Part shown: positions 26,898-35,829 of the stretch, one piece after another | Layout of the letters: each line of letters begins with the position of its first letter | Numbering within the stretch: the first letter of the stretch is position 1 | Assembly (NCBI GenBank): GCA_964475595.1 | Contig: CAYYXG010000001.1 | Location: forward strand, 186,001 to 250,000 | DNA: 64,000 nucleotides | DNA from: RGEC01 sp964475595 | Lineage (GTDB): Bacteria; Bacteroidota; Bacteroidia; NS11-12g; UBA955 | Direction: 5' to 3' | The notes under the pieces: generated by a model | The model's input: the letters and a program-made list of their open reading frames with translations, nothing else | What the model was told of the DNA's origin: nothing | Database searches by the model: none | Translations under genes and position numbers: made by a program

Positions 26898-27922
26898 AAT
26901 CGACCTTTCGTTGCTCGTCTAACATTGCCCTGGTAAAATACTGGGGCAAAAAAACCGGAGGCATTCAGCTTCCGGCCAATCCCAGCATTAGTTTTACCCT
27001 CAGGGATTTATATACGGAGACTACGGTTTCTGTTGTAGGCAGCAATGCCACCGGAAAACCGGAATTTGATTTTCTTTTTGATGGCGTTGCTAAACCTTCT
27101 TTTATCCCCAAACTCAACGATTTTTTCGGTCGAGTTGAGCATGAATACAGCATTTTGAAATCATTTCGACTGCTGATTCACTCATCCAATAATTTTCCGC
27201 ACGGAACAGGCATAGCCAGCAGCGCGTCAGGTTTTGGTGCACTTGCTTGTTGTCTGGCCGCTTTGGAGGAGCAGCATGCCGGCAGCAAGGCAACACTTGA
27301 TAAAATTAGCCGCACGGCCCGTCTGGGGAGCGGCAGTGCTTGTCGCAGTATGTTTCAGGAACCCGCCATTTGGGGCGAGCATACAGAAATTGAAGGGAGT
27401 AATGATGAATATGCCATACCATCGCCATATCCTGTTCATGGTGTTTTTCATGAGATGATGGATGCTGTGCTGATAATTGATGCCGGAGAAAAATCGGTGA
27501 GCAGCACCGTGGGGCACGGACTTTTGAAGGACAATCCCTATGCTACCGCCCGATACGGAGAAGCTACTCTGCATCTCACGGAAATCATACAAGCACTGAA
27601 AACGGGTGATATGCCCCAATTTATTCGAATTGTGGAGCAAGAAGCACTGCAATTGCACGCCATGATGATGCTCAGCAATCCTTATTTTATTCTGATGCGC
27701 CCTGCTACCTTGTCTGTAATTGAAGCAGTTTGGGCATTCAGAAAAGATACCGGCATTCCGCTGATGTTTACCCTGGATGCCGGCGCCAATGTTCATCTGC
27801 TGTTTCCAAAAGCTCAATATCAGCAAGTTAAAAACTTTATAGATACACAATTGTTAGATTATTGTCAGAACAAGCAGTACTTTTGCAGTGCAATTGGTGC
27901 TGCTCCGGTTCGAATTGAATAA
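26894..27922 (+). CDS. mvaD: Diphosphomevalonate decarboxylase
   Basis: 342 residues from GTG 26894. Signature blocks are intact: SNIALVKYWGKK (9-20), HGTGIASSASGF (103-114, usually PTAAGLASSASGF), RLGSGSACRS (143-152), IPSPYPVHGVF, and TLDAGANVH with the catalytic Asp295. The enzyme converts mevalonate 5-diphosphate to IPP with ATP, releasing CO2. The substitution of H-G-T for P-T-A before the GLASSASG loop is a family variation worth noting but the catalytic residues are all there. It is in the middle of the mevalonate operon. Confidence 0.94.
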   Translation: MKSTFRCSSNIALVKYWGKKTGGIQLPANPSISFTLRDLYTETTVSVVGSNATGKPEFDFLFDGVAKPSFIPKLNDFFGRVEHEYSILKSFRLLIHSSNNFPHGTGIASSASGFGALACCLAALEEQHAGSKATLDKISRTARLGSGSACRSMFQEPAIWGEHTEIEGSNDEYAIPSPYPVHGVFHEMMDAVLIIDAGEKSVSSTVGHGLLKDNPYATARYGEATLHLTEIIQALKTGDMPQFIRIVEQEALQLHAMMMLSNPYFILMRPATLSVIEAVWAFRKDTGIPLMFTLDAGANVHLLFPKAQYQQVKNFIDTQLLDYCQNKQYFCSAIGAAPVRIE

Positions 27923-27925
27923 AAA

Positions 27926-28864
27926 ATGCTGAAAGATACCCTCTATTATTCCAAAATTTTACTATTCGGTGAGTATGGTATCATTGAAAATGCCATGGGT
28001 TTGAGTATTCCTTATCACTTCTACAAAGGGAGGTTATTGATGGCGGGGGAAGAAATGACCGAAGCACAAAAGGAGAGTAACCAAAGTCTGCGTAATTATT
28101 TTCAATATCTGTCGGATGCCAACAATCAACTGTCTCAATTTCTAAACTTAGACAGGATGTCTGGGGATATTGCTTGTGGGTTATACTTTGACAGTAGCAT
28201 CCCGCAGGGATTTGGTGTGGGTAGCAGTGGCGCATTGGTTGCGGCCATATATGATACTTATGCCCTAAATCCTATTAATCCTGACTCAGTAAGTGATAAC
28301 GATGATTTGCTTAAGCTTAAACAGTTGTTATCTTCCATGGAAAGTTATTTTCATGGTAAGAGTTCGGGTCTTGATCCGCTCATTTGTTATCTGAACCTTC
28401 CGATTCTGGTAAAAGGAAAAACGGAACTGGGTGCTGTGGCAATTCCAGATGAGAATACGCTGGGCAAAGGGGCTATCTTCCTTATGGACAGTGGCTCACC
28501 CGGCAAAACGCAGGGTATGGTTTCTTTGTTTCTTCAAAAATTAAAGGACGATGGCTTCAGAAACCTGGTAAGAACCCAACTTAAGAAATACAACGATGAA
28601 TGCGTCAAGGCATTCCTCAAAGGCGATTCAGGCCCCCTGTTTGATAACTTGAAACAGCTATCAACCCTGTTTCTGGAAAATTTCAGACCCATGATTCCCG
28701 ATCGCTTTGAAACGCTTTGGAGAAAAGGAATTGAGACCAATGCGTATTACCTGAAACTTTGCGGAAGCGGTGGTGGAGGTTTCGTGCTCGGTTTTACCGA
28801 AGATCTTGAAAAGGCGCAGATATTGCTAAAAGGTCATAAATTGCAGGTTATTCACCAGTTTTGA
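27926..28864 (+). CDS. mvk: Mevalonate kinase
   Basis: 312 residues. GHMP features: YYSKILLFGEYGII (8-20), the ATP loop IPQGFGVGSSGAL (92-104), the E139/HGKSSGLDP segment (143-151) with the catalytic Asp150, and the C-terminal loop LCGSGGGGFVLGF. The HGxSSGxDP sequence is the mark of mevalonate kinase and distinguishes this from the GYDIA protein two genes earlier. It phosphorylates mevalonate at O5. It starts 3 bases after mvaD and overlaps the prenyltransferase reading frame by a few bases, so it is firmly in the operon. Confidence 0.9.
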   Translation: MLKDTLYYSKILLFGEYGIIENAMGLSIPYHFYKGRLLMAGEEMTEAQKESNQSLRNYFQYLSDANNQLSQFLNLDRMSGDIACGLYFDSSIPQGFGVGSSGALVAAIYDTYALNPINPDSVSDNDDLLKLKQLLSSMESYFHGKSSGLDPLICYLNLPILVKGKTELGAVAIPDENTLGKGAIFLMDSGSPGKTQGMVSLFLQKLKDDGFRNLVRTQLKKYNDECVKAFLKGDSGPLFDNLKQLSTLFLENFRPMIPDRFETLWRKGIETNAYYLKLCGSGGGGFVLGFTEDLEKAQILLKGHKLQVIHQF

Positions 28865-28869
28865 ATAGG

Positions 28870-29757
28870 ATGACCGGCCTAAGCCGGAAAAAATGGATCA
28901 AACTAACCTTGCTGCTGGGTGCGGTGAGATGGTATAATGTGCTGTTATTAACGGTCGCGCAGTATATTCTTGCCTTCTTTATTTTTGGCGAAAACCGGCC
29001 GTTTGAGCAGATTGTGATGGATCGCAAATTGCATCTGATTGTGCTGGCTAATGCCTTTGCCGTTGCGGGTGCATTTCTTATCAACGTGTTTTATGATGCC
29101 GATAAAGATCTGGTGAATCGTTCAAAATTCGCCACGTTGTATCGTTTGATTGGTCAGGAATACGTCCTGAATATCTATGTTGTTTTCTGTGTTACAGCTG
29201 TTTTATTGGCACTGATGGCCTCTTTGAAGGTGTTTTTATTCATGGCAGTGTTTGTTTTCACTCTGTGGTTCTACAGCCACAAATTACAGAAAATCCCCTT
29301 GCTGAGGGAGGTTTCAGCTTCCTTGCTGGCATTGGCACCACTGCTGGCTGTATGGCTGCATTATGGCAAAATGCACCCGGGGTTGCTGTTGTATTTTGGA
29401 AGTTTATTTATGCTGGCTTTTACCCGAGAAGTAATCAAAGATTTGCAGGGTAACAAGGGCAATATTATTTTTGGATATACCACCATGGTGGTGGTAACCG
29501 GAACCCGATTTGCCAGAATGTGGCTATTGTTACTGAATATGCTGCTTCTATCGCTGTGGTTGCTGGGAAATGCCAATTTCAATCATGGAATCGGTTTTTA
29601 CAGCATGGTCAGTTTAATTTCTGCCTCATTGTCTTTTTTGGTAAGCGCCATTGTTGGCAGCACTTCCGGCAGTCAGGTTCTTACGTCGGTTGATGCCATG
29701 ATGAAGGCCGGCATTGTCATCCATTTACTTTCACCGGTGGTGGTGGTGTGGATGTAA
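28870..29757 (+). CDS. UbiA-family prenyltransferase, geranylgeranylglyceryl-phosphate synthase-like
   Basis: 295 residues from the ATG at 28870; a TTG at 28861 overlapping the previous stop is an alternative. Seven or eight membrane helices are evident. The two Asp-rich prenyl-diphosphate motifs are present as NVFYDADKDLVN (first, N-x-x-x-D-x-x-x-D) and DLQGNKGN (second, D-x-x-G-x-x-x-G). The short size, lack of a quinone-type signature and the placement among mevalonate genes fit the archaeal (S)-2,3-di-O-geranylgeranylglyceryl-phosphate synthase-like branch often annotated in Bacteroidota. Menaquinone or heme prenylation is the alternative. Substrate untested. Confidence 0.8.
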   Translation: MTGLSRKKWIKLTLLLGAVRWYNVLLLTVAQYILAFFIFGENRPFEQIVMDRKLHLIVLANAFAVAGAFLINVFYDADKDLVNRSKFATLYRLIGQEYVLNIYVVFCVTAVLLALMASLKVFLFMAVFVFTLWFYSHKLQKIPLLREVSASLLALAPLLAVWLHYGKMHPGLLLYFGSLFMLAFTREVIKDLQGNKGNIIFGYTTMVVVTGTRFARMWLLLLNMLLLSLWLLGNANFNHGIGFYSMVSLISASLSFLVSAIVGSTSGSQVLTSVDAMMKAGIVIHLLSPVVVVWM

Positions 29758-29797
29758 TTCTCTTTTTATCCGGCTCGCTGGCGTTTATCTTCGCAGT

Positions 29798-32254
29798 GTG
29801 TCGGAACGAATAACCCTATTTGCAGAAGTACTGTTGCCGCTGCCGGTACCAAAGGCCTATGTATATAGGGTGCCGCAAGAGTTAAATGAACTGTTGCAGG
29901 CCGGACACCGCGTCATCGTGCAGTTTGGAGCCAGAAAAGTGTATTCCGCCATTATTTTAAGTTTATCAGAAAATCCTCCTGTAGGGTATACTGCCAACTA
30001 CATTCTGGAGATGCTGGAGGCAGAGCCCGTGGTGCTGCCAATTCAGCTGCAGTTCTGGCAATGGATAGCTTCCTATTATATGTGTTATCCTGGAGAAGTA
30101 ATGGCAGCGGCATTACCCGCAGGATTTCGCTTGCAAAGTGAGAGTTTGCTAACGTTGCATCCTGAATTTGATTCTGAAAATATTCCTGAACTCGACGATA
30201 AGGAAACTATTATATTGAATGCCTTATTAAAACTCAAGGAGCTTAAAACCGATGCCATTGCAGAAATGCTGGGGCAGAAAAGCGGTATGAAACAAATCAG
30301 ATCCTTGTATTTAAAGGGGGTTGCCGTGCTTAAAGAGGAAGTGTCGGAACGTTATCGTCCCAAATGGGAGGACATAATTTCGCTGTCGCATCAGTGGAAC
30401 GATGAGACTTTTGCTAAGGAAACACTCAATCAGCTGGAAAGAAAAGCCCCTAAACAAGCTGAAGCCATCATGGTAGTGCTGGGTTTGGGTAAAGGCAGCC
30501 TGACCAAAAAAGAATTGATTTCAAAACATGGCCTGCAGGCAACTCAGCTATCGCCACTTGTTCAAAAGGGGTTGCTGACCCAGGAAAGGAGGCAGGTGGA
30601 TCGCCTTGCCCGACTGGTAACAGAGCCGGATGAACTGGAGCTGACCAAGGAACAGCAATTGGCTGCAAATCAAATTGCTACATCTTTTAAAGCCGGTAAA
30701 AATGTACTGCTTTACGGAGTTACCGGGAGCGGTAAAACGTACCTGTACATTCAACAAATAAAACAGGCGTTAGAAAACGGAAAACAGGCCTTGTTGCTAA
30801 TCCCTGAGGTGGCGCTTACGGAGCAGCTGGTTTCGCGCCTGGAACATTATTTTGGCAATGAAATGGGGGTGTGGCACAACTACTATAGCGGACATGAACG
30901 CACTGAGCTGTATGAAAAAGTATTGAAGGGGGAGGTTCGTTTTGTGGTAGGTGCCCGTTCAGCCCTATTTGCTCCCTTTTCCAATCTGGGGGTTGTGGTC
31001 ATTGATGAAGAGCACGAAAACAGTTTTAAGCAGTTTGATAAACGACCCCATTACCATGCTAGGGATGCAGCGATTCAGCTTGCTCACATGCACCAATGCA
31101 GGGTGTTGGCCGGTAGTGCCACACCTTCCTATGAGTTGTGGAATCTGTGTGCCGAAAGTCGTTGGGATAAAGTGGCTTTAAATACCCGGTATATACATAC
31201 TCCTAGACCACAGGTGCTACTCGTAAACACGGCGGAAGCAGGCAGAAAAAATAAGCCCAAAGGCCCATTTCATGAACACATGCTGGAAGCCATCGGTCAG
31301 TGCCTGGAAGCCAAAAGCCAGGTGATTGTTTATCAAAACCGGAAGGGATTTGTTCCCTATATCAATTGCGATATGTGTGGTTACACGCCCCATTGTGTAA
31401 ATTGTGATATCACCCTTACCTATTACAAGAGCAACGGGCAACAACGCTGTGGTTATTGTGGACACACCCAGCCTCCTATGAATGTTTGCCCGGCCTGCGG
31501 AAGTACTGCCGTTTCCATGAAAGGGTTTGGTACCGAACGCATCGCTGAGGAATTGTCACTGGCATTTCCCACCGCACGAATTGCCCGTATGGATCAGGAA
31601 AGTGCCCGAAAGCGAAGCGATTTTCAAAGGATTTTTAATGGTTTTGCCAATGGCGATATCGATATTTTGGTGGGCACCCAGTTGCTGAGTAAGGGTTTGG
31701 ATTTTCAGAATGTAGGGCTGGTAGCAGTACCTGATGCAGATATGTTGCTCAATATACCGGATTTCAGAACCCATGAGCGGGCTTTTCAGCAGCTGTTTCA
31801 GGTAGCAGGGCGGGCCGGAAGGGGCAATAAACAAGGCCAGGTAATGATTCAGTCGCGTCAAACATCGCATCCCGTTTTGCAGGCCGTGTTCAATGATGAT
31901 TATTTGGGCTTATCACAAAATGAAATCATGTTGCGACAACAGTTTCAGTATCCTCCCTTTTACAGGATGATTAAAGTAACTATCAGGCATAAAGATTTGC
32001 GTAAGTCGGAAGAGGCTTCGAAGCATTTTGCGGGTTTGCTCAAAACCATTCTTAAAGACAGATTAATGGGGCCTCAGGCGCCTATGGTAGGGCGGGTGCG
32101 TAACTATTATCTGCAACAACTGCTGATTAAGATGGATAAGAAAAAAGATGATGCCGGAAAAGTGAAGGAATTGTTATGGAATGCTTCGTCTAAATTGATT
32201 ACTATGTCAGATTTTAAAGGGGTTTGGTTTGACTTTGATGTGGACCCCGCCTAG
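29798..32254 (+). CDS. priA: Primosomal replication restart helicase PriA
   Basis: 818 residues from GTG 29798 (SERITLFAEVLLPLPVP); upstream in-frame codons lie inside the prenyltransferase gene and look noncoding. The N-terminal 3'-DNA-binding domain (AEVLLPLPVPKAYVYRVP) precedes SF2 helicase motifs GVTGSGKT, VVVIDEEHENSFK, GSATPSYE, and motif VI VAGRAGRG. Between them a zinc region of eight Cys in four pairs is visible (CDMCGYTPHCVNC, then CGYCGH, CPACGS). PriA restarts collapsed replication forks. Its location at the end of the mevalonate operon is probably just gene order; it may be cotranscribed. Confidence 0.95.
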   Translation: MSERITLFAEVLLPLPVPKAYVYRVPQELNELLQAGHRVIVQFGARKVYSAIILSLSENPPVGYTANYILEMLEAEPVVLPIQLQFWQWIASYYMCYPGEVMAAALPAGFRLQSESLLTLHPEFDSENIPELDDKETIILNALLKLKELKTDAIAEMLGQKSGMKQIRSLYLKGVAVLKEEVSERYRPKWEDIISLSHQWNDETFAKETLNQLERKAPKQAEAIMVVLGLGKGSLTKKELISKHGLQATQLSPLVQKGLLTQERRQVDRLARLVTEPDELELTKEQQLAANQIATSFKAGKNVLLYGVTGSGKTYLYIQQIKQALENGKQALLLIPEVALTEQLVSRLEHYFGNEMGVWHNYYSGHERTELYEKVLKGEVRFVVGARSALFAPFSNLGVVVIDEEHENSFKQFDKRPHYHARDAAIQLAHMHQCRVLAGSATPSYELWNLCAESRWDKVALNTRYIHTPRPQVLLVNTAEAGRKNKPKGPFHEHMLEAIGQCLEAKSQVIVYQNRKGFVPYINCDMCGYTPHCVNCDITLTYYKSNGQQRCGYCGHTQPPMNVCPACGSTAVSMKGFGTERIAEELSLAFPTARIARMDQESARKRSDFQRIFNGFANGDIDILVGTQLLSKGLDFQNVGLVAVPDADMLLNIPDFRTHERAFQQLFQVAGRAGRGNKQGQVMIQSRQTSHPVLQAVFNDDYLGLSQNEIMLRQQFQYPPFYRMIKVTIRHKDLRKSEEASKHFAGLLKTILKDRLMGPQAPMVGRVRNYYLQQLLIKMDKKKDDAGKVKELLWNASSKLITMSDFKGVWFDFDVDPA

Positions 32255-32303
32255 TGCTGAAAATTGGCAATAATTGAATATTTTGTTGTTATTTTGAAGC
32301 CCG

Positions 32304-33428
32304 ATGGAGACGCTGGAAACAACCGAGACAATAAAAACTCAAGATTTTCTTCCCTTAAACGGAACTGATCATATAGAATTTTATGTGGGAAACGCCAAGC
32401 AAAGCGCTTACTACTATCAAACTGCCTGGGGGTATAAGCTTGTGGCCTATTCAGGCCCGGAAACAGGGGTAAGAGATCGGGCAAGCTACGTGCTGCAACA
32501 GGAAAAAGTTCGCCTGGTACTTACCACATCCCTGCAACCCGATTCAGAGATTACCCAGCATCATGCCAAACATGGCGATGGAGTGAAATTTCTTAGCATT
32601 TGGGTGGATGATGCCACCAAAAGTTTTGAAGAAACAGTAAAACGGGGTGCCAAACCATACATGGAGCCTACCCGTTTTGAAGACGAGCATGGTTGGGTGG
32701 TCATCAGCGCCATCCATACCTATGGCGATACCATCCACAAGTTTGTGGAACGCACCCATTACCATGGTCCATTCCTTCCCGGTTTTAAGTCCGTTCCCAA
32801 TGCCATTGATGTGGTTCCTGTCGGTTTAAAGTACGTAGATCACTGTGTGGGAAATGTGGAGCTGGGCGCAATGAACCAATGGGTGAAGTATTATGAAGAT
32901 GTGATGGGCTTTAAGTTGCTTATCACTTTTGATGATGAAGATATCAGCACAGAATACAGCGCACTGATGAGTAAGGTGGTAAGCAATGGCAATGGTTACA
33001 TCAAATTTCCTATCAATGAGCCCGCTGAAGGTCGCAAAAAATCTCAGATTGAAGAGTACCTTGACTTTTACCATGGCGCAGGTGTTCAGCATATTGCCAT
33101 TGAAACAGATAATATTATTGAAACTGTTGGGGAGCTCAGGCGTAGGGGTATAGAGTTTCTGTATGTACCTGAAACATATTACGACGATATTCCCGAGCGC
33201 GTTGGGCAAATTGATGAAGATCTGGATGCATTGAAAAAGCTCAATATCCTAATCGATAGGGATGAAGACGGCTATTTACTTCAAATATTCACAAAGCCGG
33301 TAGAGGACAGACCTACGCTGTTTTATGAGATTATTCAGCGTCGAGGTGCCAAAAGCTTCGGCAAGGGCAATTTTAAGGCGCTTTTTGAAAGCATTGAGCG
33401 CGAGCAGGAACTCCGGGGCAATCTTTAA
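32304..33428 (+). CDS. hppD: 4-hydroxyphenylpyruvate dioxygenase
   Basis: 374 residues, full length for the family. Two vicinal-oxygen-chelate domains are present; the C-terminal one carries the iron ligands His180 (YVDHCVGNV), His263 (GVQHIAIET) and Glu342 (FYEIIQR). The C-terminus ends in the usual SFGKGNFKALFESIEREQ helix that gates the active site. The enzyme turns 4-hydroxyphenylpyruvate into homogentisate, with Fe(II) and O2, in tyrosine catabolism. Homogentisate dioxygenase and other pathway genes are not in the window. The 3' end overlaps the convergent OsmC gene by 4 bases. Confidence 0.96.
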   Translation: METLETTETIKTQDFLPLNGTDHIEFYVGNAKQSAYYYQTAWGYKLVAYSGPETGVRDRASYVLQQEKVRLVLTTSLQPDSEITQHHAKHGDGVKFLSIWVDDATKSFEETVKRGAKPYMEPTRFEDEHGWVVISAIHTYGDTIHKFVERTHYHGPFLPGFKSVPNAIDVVPVGLKYVDHCVGNVELGAMNQWVKYYEDVMGFKLLITFDDEDISTEYSALMSKVVSNGNGYIKFPINEPAEGRKKSQIEEYLDFYHGAGVQHIAIETDNIIETVGELRRRGIEFLYVPETYYDDIPERVGQIDEDLDALKKLNILIDRDEDGYLLQIFTKPVEDRPTLFYEIIQRRGAKSFGKGNFKALFESIEREQELRGNL

Positions 33429-33835
33429 ATAAATTCAACCTGCACATCCTGAAGAATTTCAGGGTGCAGACTGCGTGCTACCGGACAGGTTTTAACGATC
33501 CGCAGCAGGCCCTCTTTGGCATGGTCATCGTGCTTTTCCTGCAGTTGTATTTGTAAATGGATCTCAATCCTGACAATGCGTCGGGGATCGGTGCCCATGT
33601 GTTTAATGGTATGGGCTTTGGTACCCTCGATGTGGTATCCATGGTTTTGGGCATAGATTCCCATGGTGGTAATGATGCAGTTTGCCAGACTCAAAGCGCA
33701 TAAATCGGTGGGAGAGAAGGCCTCTCCTTTGCCCTGATTGTCTGTGGGCGCGTCCGTAATAATGCTGTTGCCGCTTTGCAGGTGAGTATTCTGGGTGCGA
33801 AGGTCACCCATATACACGGTTTCAAATCCATTCAT
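33425..33835 (-). CDS. OsmC/Ohr-family peroxide-detoxifying protein
   Basis: 136 residues, the family size. The conserved features are FSPTDLCALSLANCIITTMG with Cys46 and Cys53 and the later TCPVARSLHPEI with Cys117; the C-x6-C / C-P pattern matches the OsmC subfamily, where two cysteines reduce organic hydroperoxides with thiol donors. Which of the three Cys form the redox pair would need alignment. The gene is single, convergent with hppD, and 26 bases after the start of the minus-strand neighbour upstream. Confidence 0.9.
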   Translation of the reverse strand: MNGFETVYMGDLRTQNTHLQSGNSIITDAPTDNQGKGEAFSPTDLCALSLANCIITTMGIYAQNHGYHIEGTKAHTIKHMGTDPRRIVRIEIHLQIQLQEKHDDHAKEGLLRIVKTCPVARSLHPEILQDVQVEFI

Positions 33836-33860
33836 TAGGGGCGAAGTTCGTAAAAAACCA

Positions 33861-34892
33861 TTAACGGAGCAAAGTGATATTGCCCGTGTGAATTCTGCGT
33901 ATTTTATCCGTTCCCATCAGCTCAATTCGGCATGCATAAACGCCCGATGGGGCCGGTTTCCCCATGTAATTTCCGTCCCATCCGCTTTTCATGTCTGTGG
34001 ATCGGTACACAATTTGCCCCCAGCGATTGAGGATGATCATGGAAAACTGGGTAAATCCTTCCAGATAGGGCTGAAACAAATCATTGGGTGCGGCATCATT
34101 GGGGGTGAAGGCATTGGGAATGAAGAAAACCGGCGGACAACTGTCTATCAGCGAAATGGCATCTGTTTTGCGGCAGCCATCTGCACTAGTAACCGTTACG
34201 CTATAATCGCCGGCCAGATTGGCTATTATGCTTTGGGTAGTTTCATTTCCCGGGCTCCATAAATAGGTGAAACCGGCACCAAAACCGGCATCCAGAATCA
34301 CATTTGCATTGCGGCAAACAAAGCGGTCAGGTCCAAGATTTACCTGCGGCTGAGTTCCCTGTCTAACGGTAATGGTTTTACTCGTGCTGCCGCATTGTGA
34401 GTATACTTTAACGGAATAGTTGCCGGGCTGGTTAACAGTCAGGGTGCGGTTGTTGGTGTCTTTGCCCGATAAATTTACATCAGGGCTGGTCCAGTGGTAT
34501 TGGGCACCACGGAAGTTATTGCCTGCATTCAGGTTCAGGGTAATGCCGCTGCCGCAAAAAACGGTATCGCGCATAGGTATGGGTTCGAATACACTCTCAA
34601 TAACCAGCACCCAGATGTTTTGGGTCTGTTTGCTCGAATCAGAGAAGGTACTTTCACAGGAGGTAAGGAATAATCCGGTATCAGGATAATTGACATTGGG
34701 CTCTCTGAGCGCAGAACTGCCGGGTACACCTCCTTGAAAAGTCCATTTCCAGCTCACGGACGGCAAACTGTTTCCCGTATTGAATTCTTTGTAATTAATA
34801 CCCGAACCTTTGCAGATTATCAGCGAGGGTGTTTGCCCGTTTAAGGCAGATACAATCCAGAAAAACAGTCCCAGAAATATCCGTTTATCCAT
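33861..34892 (-). CDS. Secreted PKD-like protein with gliding-motility type (T9SS type B) C-terminus
   Basis: 343 residues. Signal peptide (RIFLGLFFWIVSALNG), one PKD-like domain (FQGGVPGSSALREPNVNY), and two Ig-like segments with Cys pairs (FCGSGITLNLNAG, FVCRNANVILDAGFG), then the C-terminal domain beginning FFIPNAFTPNDAAPNDLF and containing MIILNRWGQIVYRS and GWDGNYMGKPAPSGVY. This last block is the gliding-motility-associated C-terminal domain (type B sorting) that targets cargo to T9SS. It is probably a surface protein; ligand unknown. A second protein with the same tail is encoded at 37184. Confidence 0.9.
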   Translation of the reverse strand: MDKRIFLGLFFWIVSALNGQTPSLIICKGSGINYKEFNTGNSLPSVSWKWTFQGGVPGSSALREPNVNYPDTGLFLTSCESTFSDSSKQTQNIWVLVIESVFEPIPMRDTVFCGSGITLNLNAGNNFRGAQYHWTSPDVNLSGKDTNNRTLTVNQPGNYSVKVYSQCGSTSKTITVRQGTQPQVNLGPDRFVCRNANVILDAGFGAGFTYLWSPGNETTQSIIANLAGDYSVTVTSADGCRKTDAISLIDSCPPVFFIPNAFTPNDAAPNDLFQPYLEGFTQFSMIILNRWGQIVYRSTDMKSGWDGNYMGKPAPSGVYACRIELMGTDKIRRIHTGNITLLR

Positions 34893-34902
34893 TTCTTTCC
34901 TG

Positions 34903-34910
34903 CAAAGTTA
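34903..34910 (-). promoter_or_regulatory. -7 promoter box TAACTTTG of the T9SS type B protein
   Basis: Minus-strand TAACTTTG, ending 10 bases before the ATG at 34892. No -33 partner is visible at the right spacing. Confidence 0.35.
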
Positions 34911-34931
34911 GTGTATTACCCTTGTTGAGTA

Positions 34932-35825
34932 TTATTCATGCTGTAAAGGTCTTTTTTTAATGATACCGCCCTTGGTCTCTTTGACACCATTCATCACCAC
35001 AAAAGCATCAGCATCAATCCGGTCTATTTCTCTTTTTATTTTGTTGATTTCCAAACGGGTAATTACCGTGTATATGATGTCAATTTCCGTATTTGCACCA
35101 CGCTTTCCAAATCCTTTTTTCCCTGAAAATACAGTTACGCCCCTGCCCAAATTTTCACTAATCATGCTCTGTATCGCTTCGCACTGGGTGGAAACTATGG
35201 TTACCCCGACATATTCTTCTATGCCTTCCACAATAAAATCGAGGGTTTTGGATGCAGACAAATAGGTAATCATGGAATACATGGCAATATCCAGTCCCAA
35301 AAGCCAGGCTGCGCAAGAAAAAATGATAATGTTGATGATGAAAACAATATCGCCAATGGTGGCCCCTATTTTTCTGCCCAAATAAATGGCCAATACCTCG
35401 GTTCCGTCTATTACGCTGCCTCCGCGCACTGCCAGCCCGATTCCCATTCCCAGAAAAAATCCCCCAAAAATGGCAGTAAGTAATTTGTCGTTGGTGACCG
35501 CAGGAAACTTTACCAGCGCCAGTACAATGGCAAGTCCCAGAATGGCCAAAATGGTTTTTTTGGCAAAGGCTTTCCCCATGGTTTTCCAGCCCATGGCAAT
35601 AAAGGGGGCGTTCACCACAATAACCAAAATATACAAGGGTATTCCGGTTACTGCAGAGGTCAATAGTGAAATGCCTGTTGCTCCACCATCGGTAAATTCA
35701 TTGGGCAATAAGAAGCCCTTAAAACCGAAAGCGGCAGAGAATATGCCCGCAATGATAAATAGGGCATCAGCAATGTGATGCTTAAGACTCACTGGTTTTT
35801 GGGATTCTGCTAAGGGAGGCAACAT
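34932..35825 (-). CDS. YitT-family membrane protein with C-terminal DUF2179 domain
   Basis: 297 residues from ATG 35825, which lies just after the dinB stop; the open frame upstream would overlap dinB. Five to six membrane helices occupy about residues 20-195, including the family motif GFLLPNEFTDGGATGISLL and GGSVIDGTEVLAI. The C-terminal ~90 residues form a soluble DUF2179 (GyrI/ACT-like) domain with GKKGFGKRGANTEIDIIYTV. YitT proteins are widespread inner-membrane proteins of unconfirmed transport function. The spacing to dinB suggests cotranscription. Confidence 0.88.
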   Translation of the reverse strand: MLPPLAESQKPVSLKHHIADALFIIAGIFSAAFGFKGFLLPNEFTDGGATGISLLTSAVTGIPLYILVIVVNAPFIAMGWKTMGKAFAKKTILAILGLAIVLALVKFPAVTNDKLLTAIFGGFFLGMGIGLAVRGGSVIDGTEVLAIYLGRKIGATIGDIVFIINIIIFSCAAWLLGLDIAMYSMITYLSASKTLDFIVEGIEEYVGVTIVSTQCEAIQSMISENLGRGVTVFSGKKGFGKRGANTEIDIIYTVITRLEINKIKREIDRIDADAFVVMNGVKETKGGIIKKRPLQHE

Positions 35826-35829
35826 ATTT

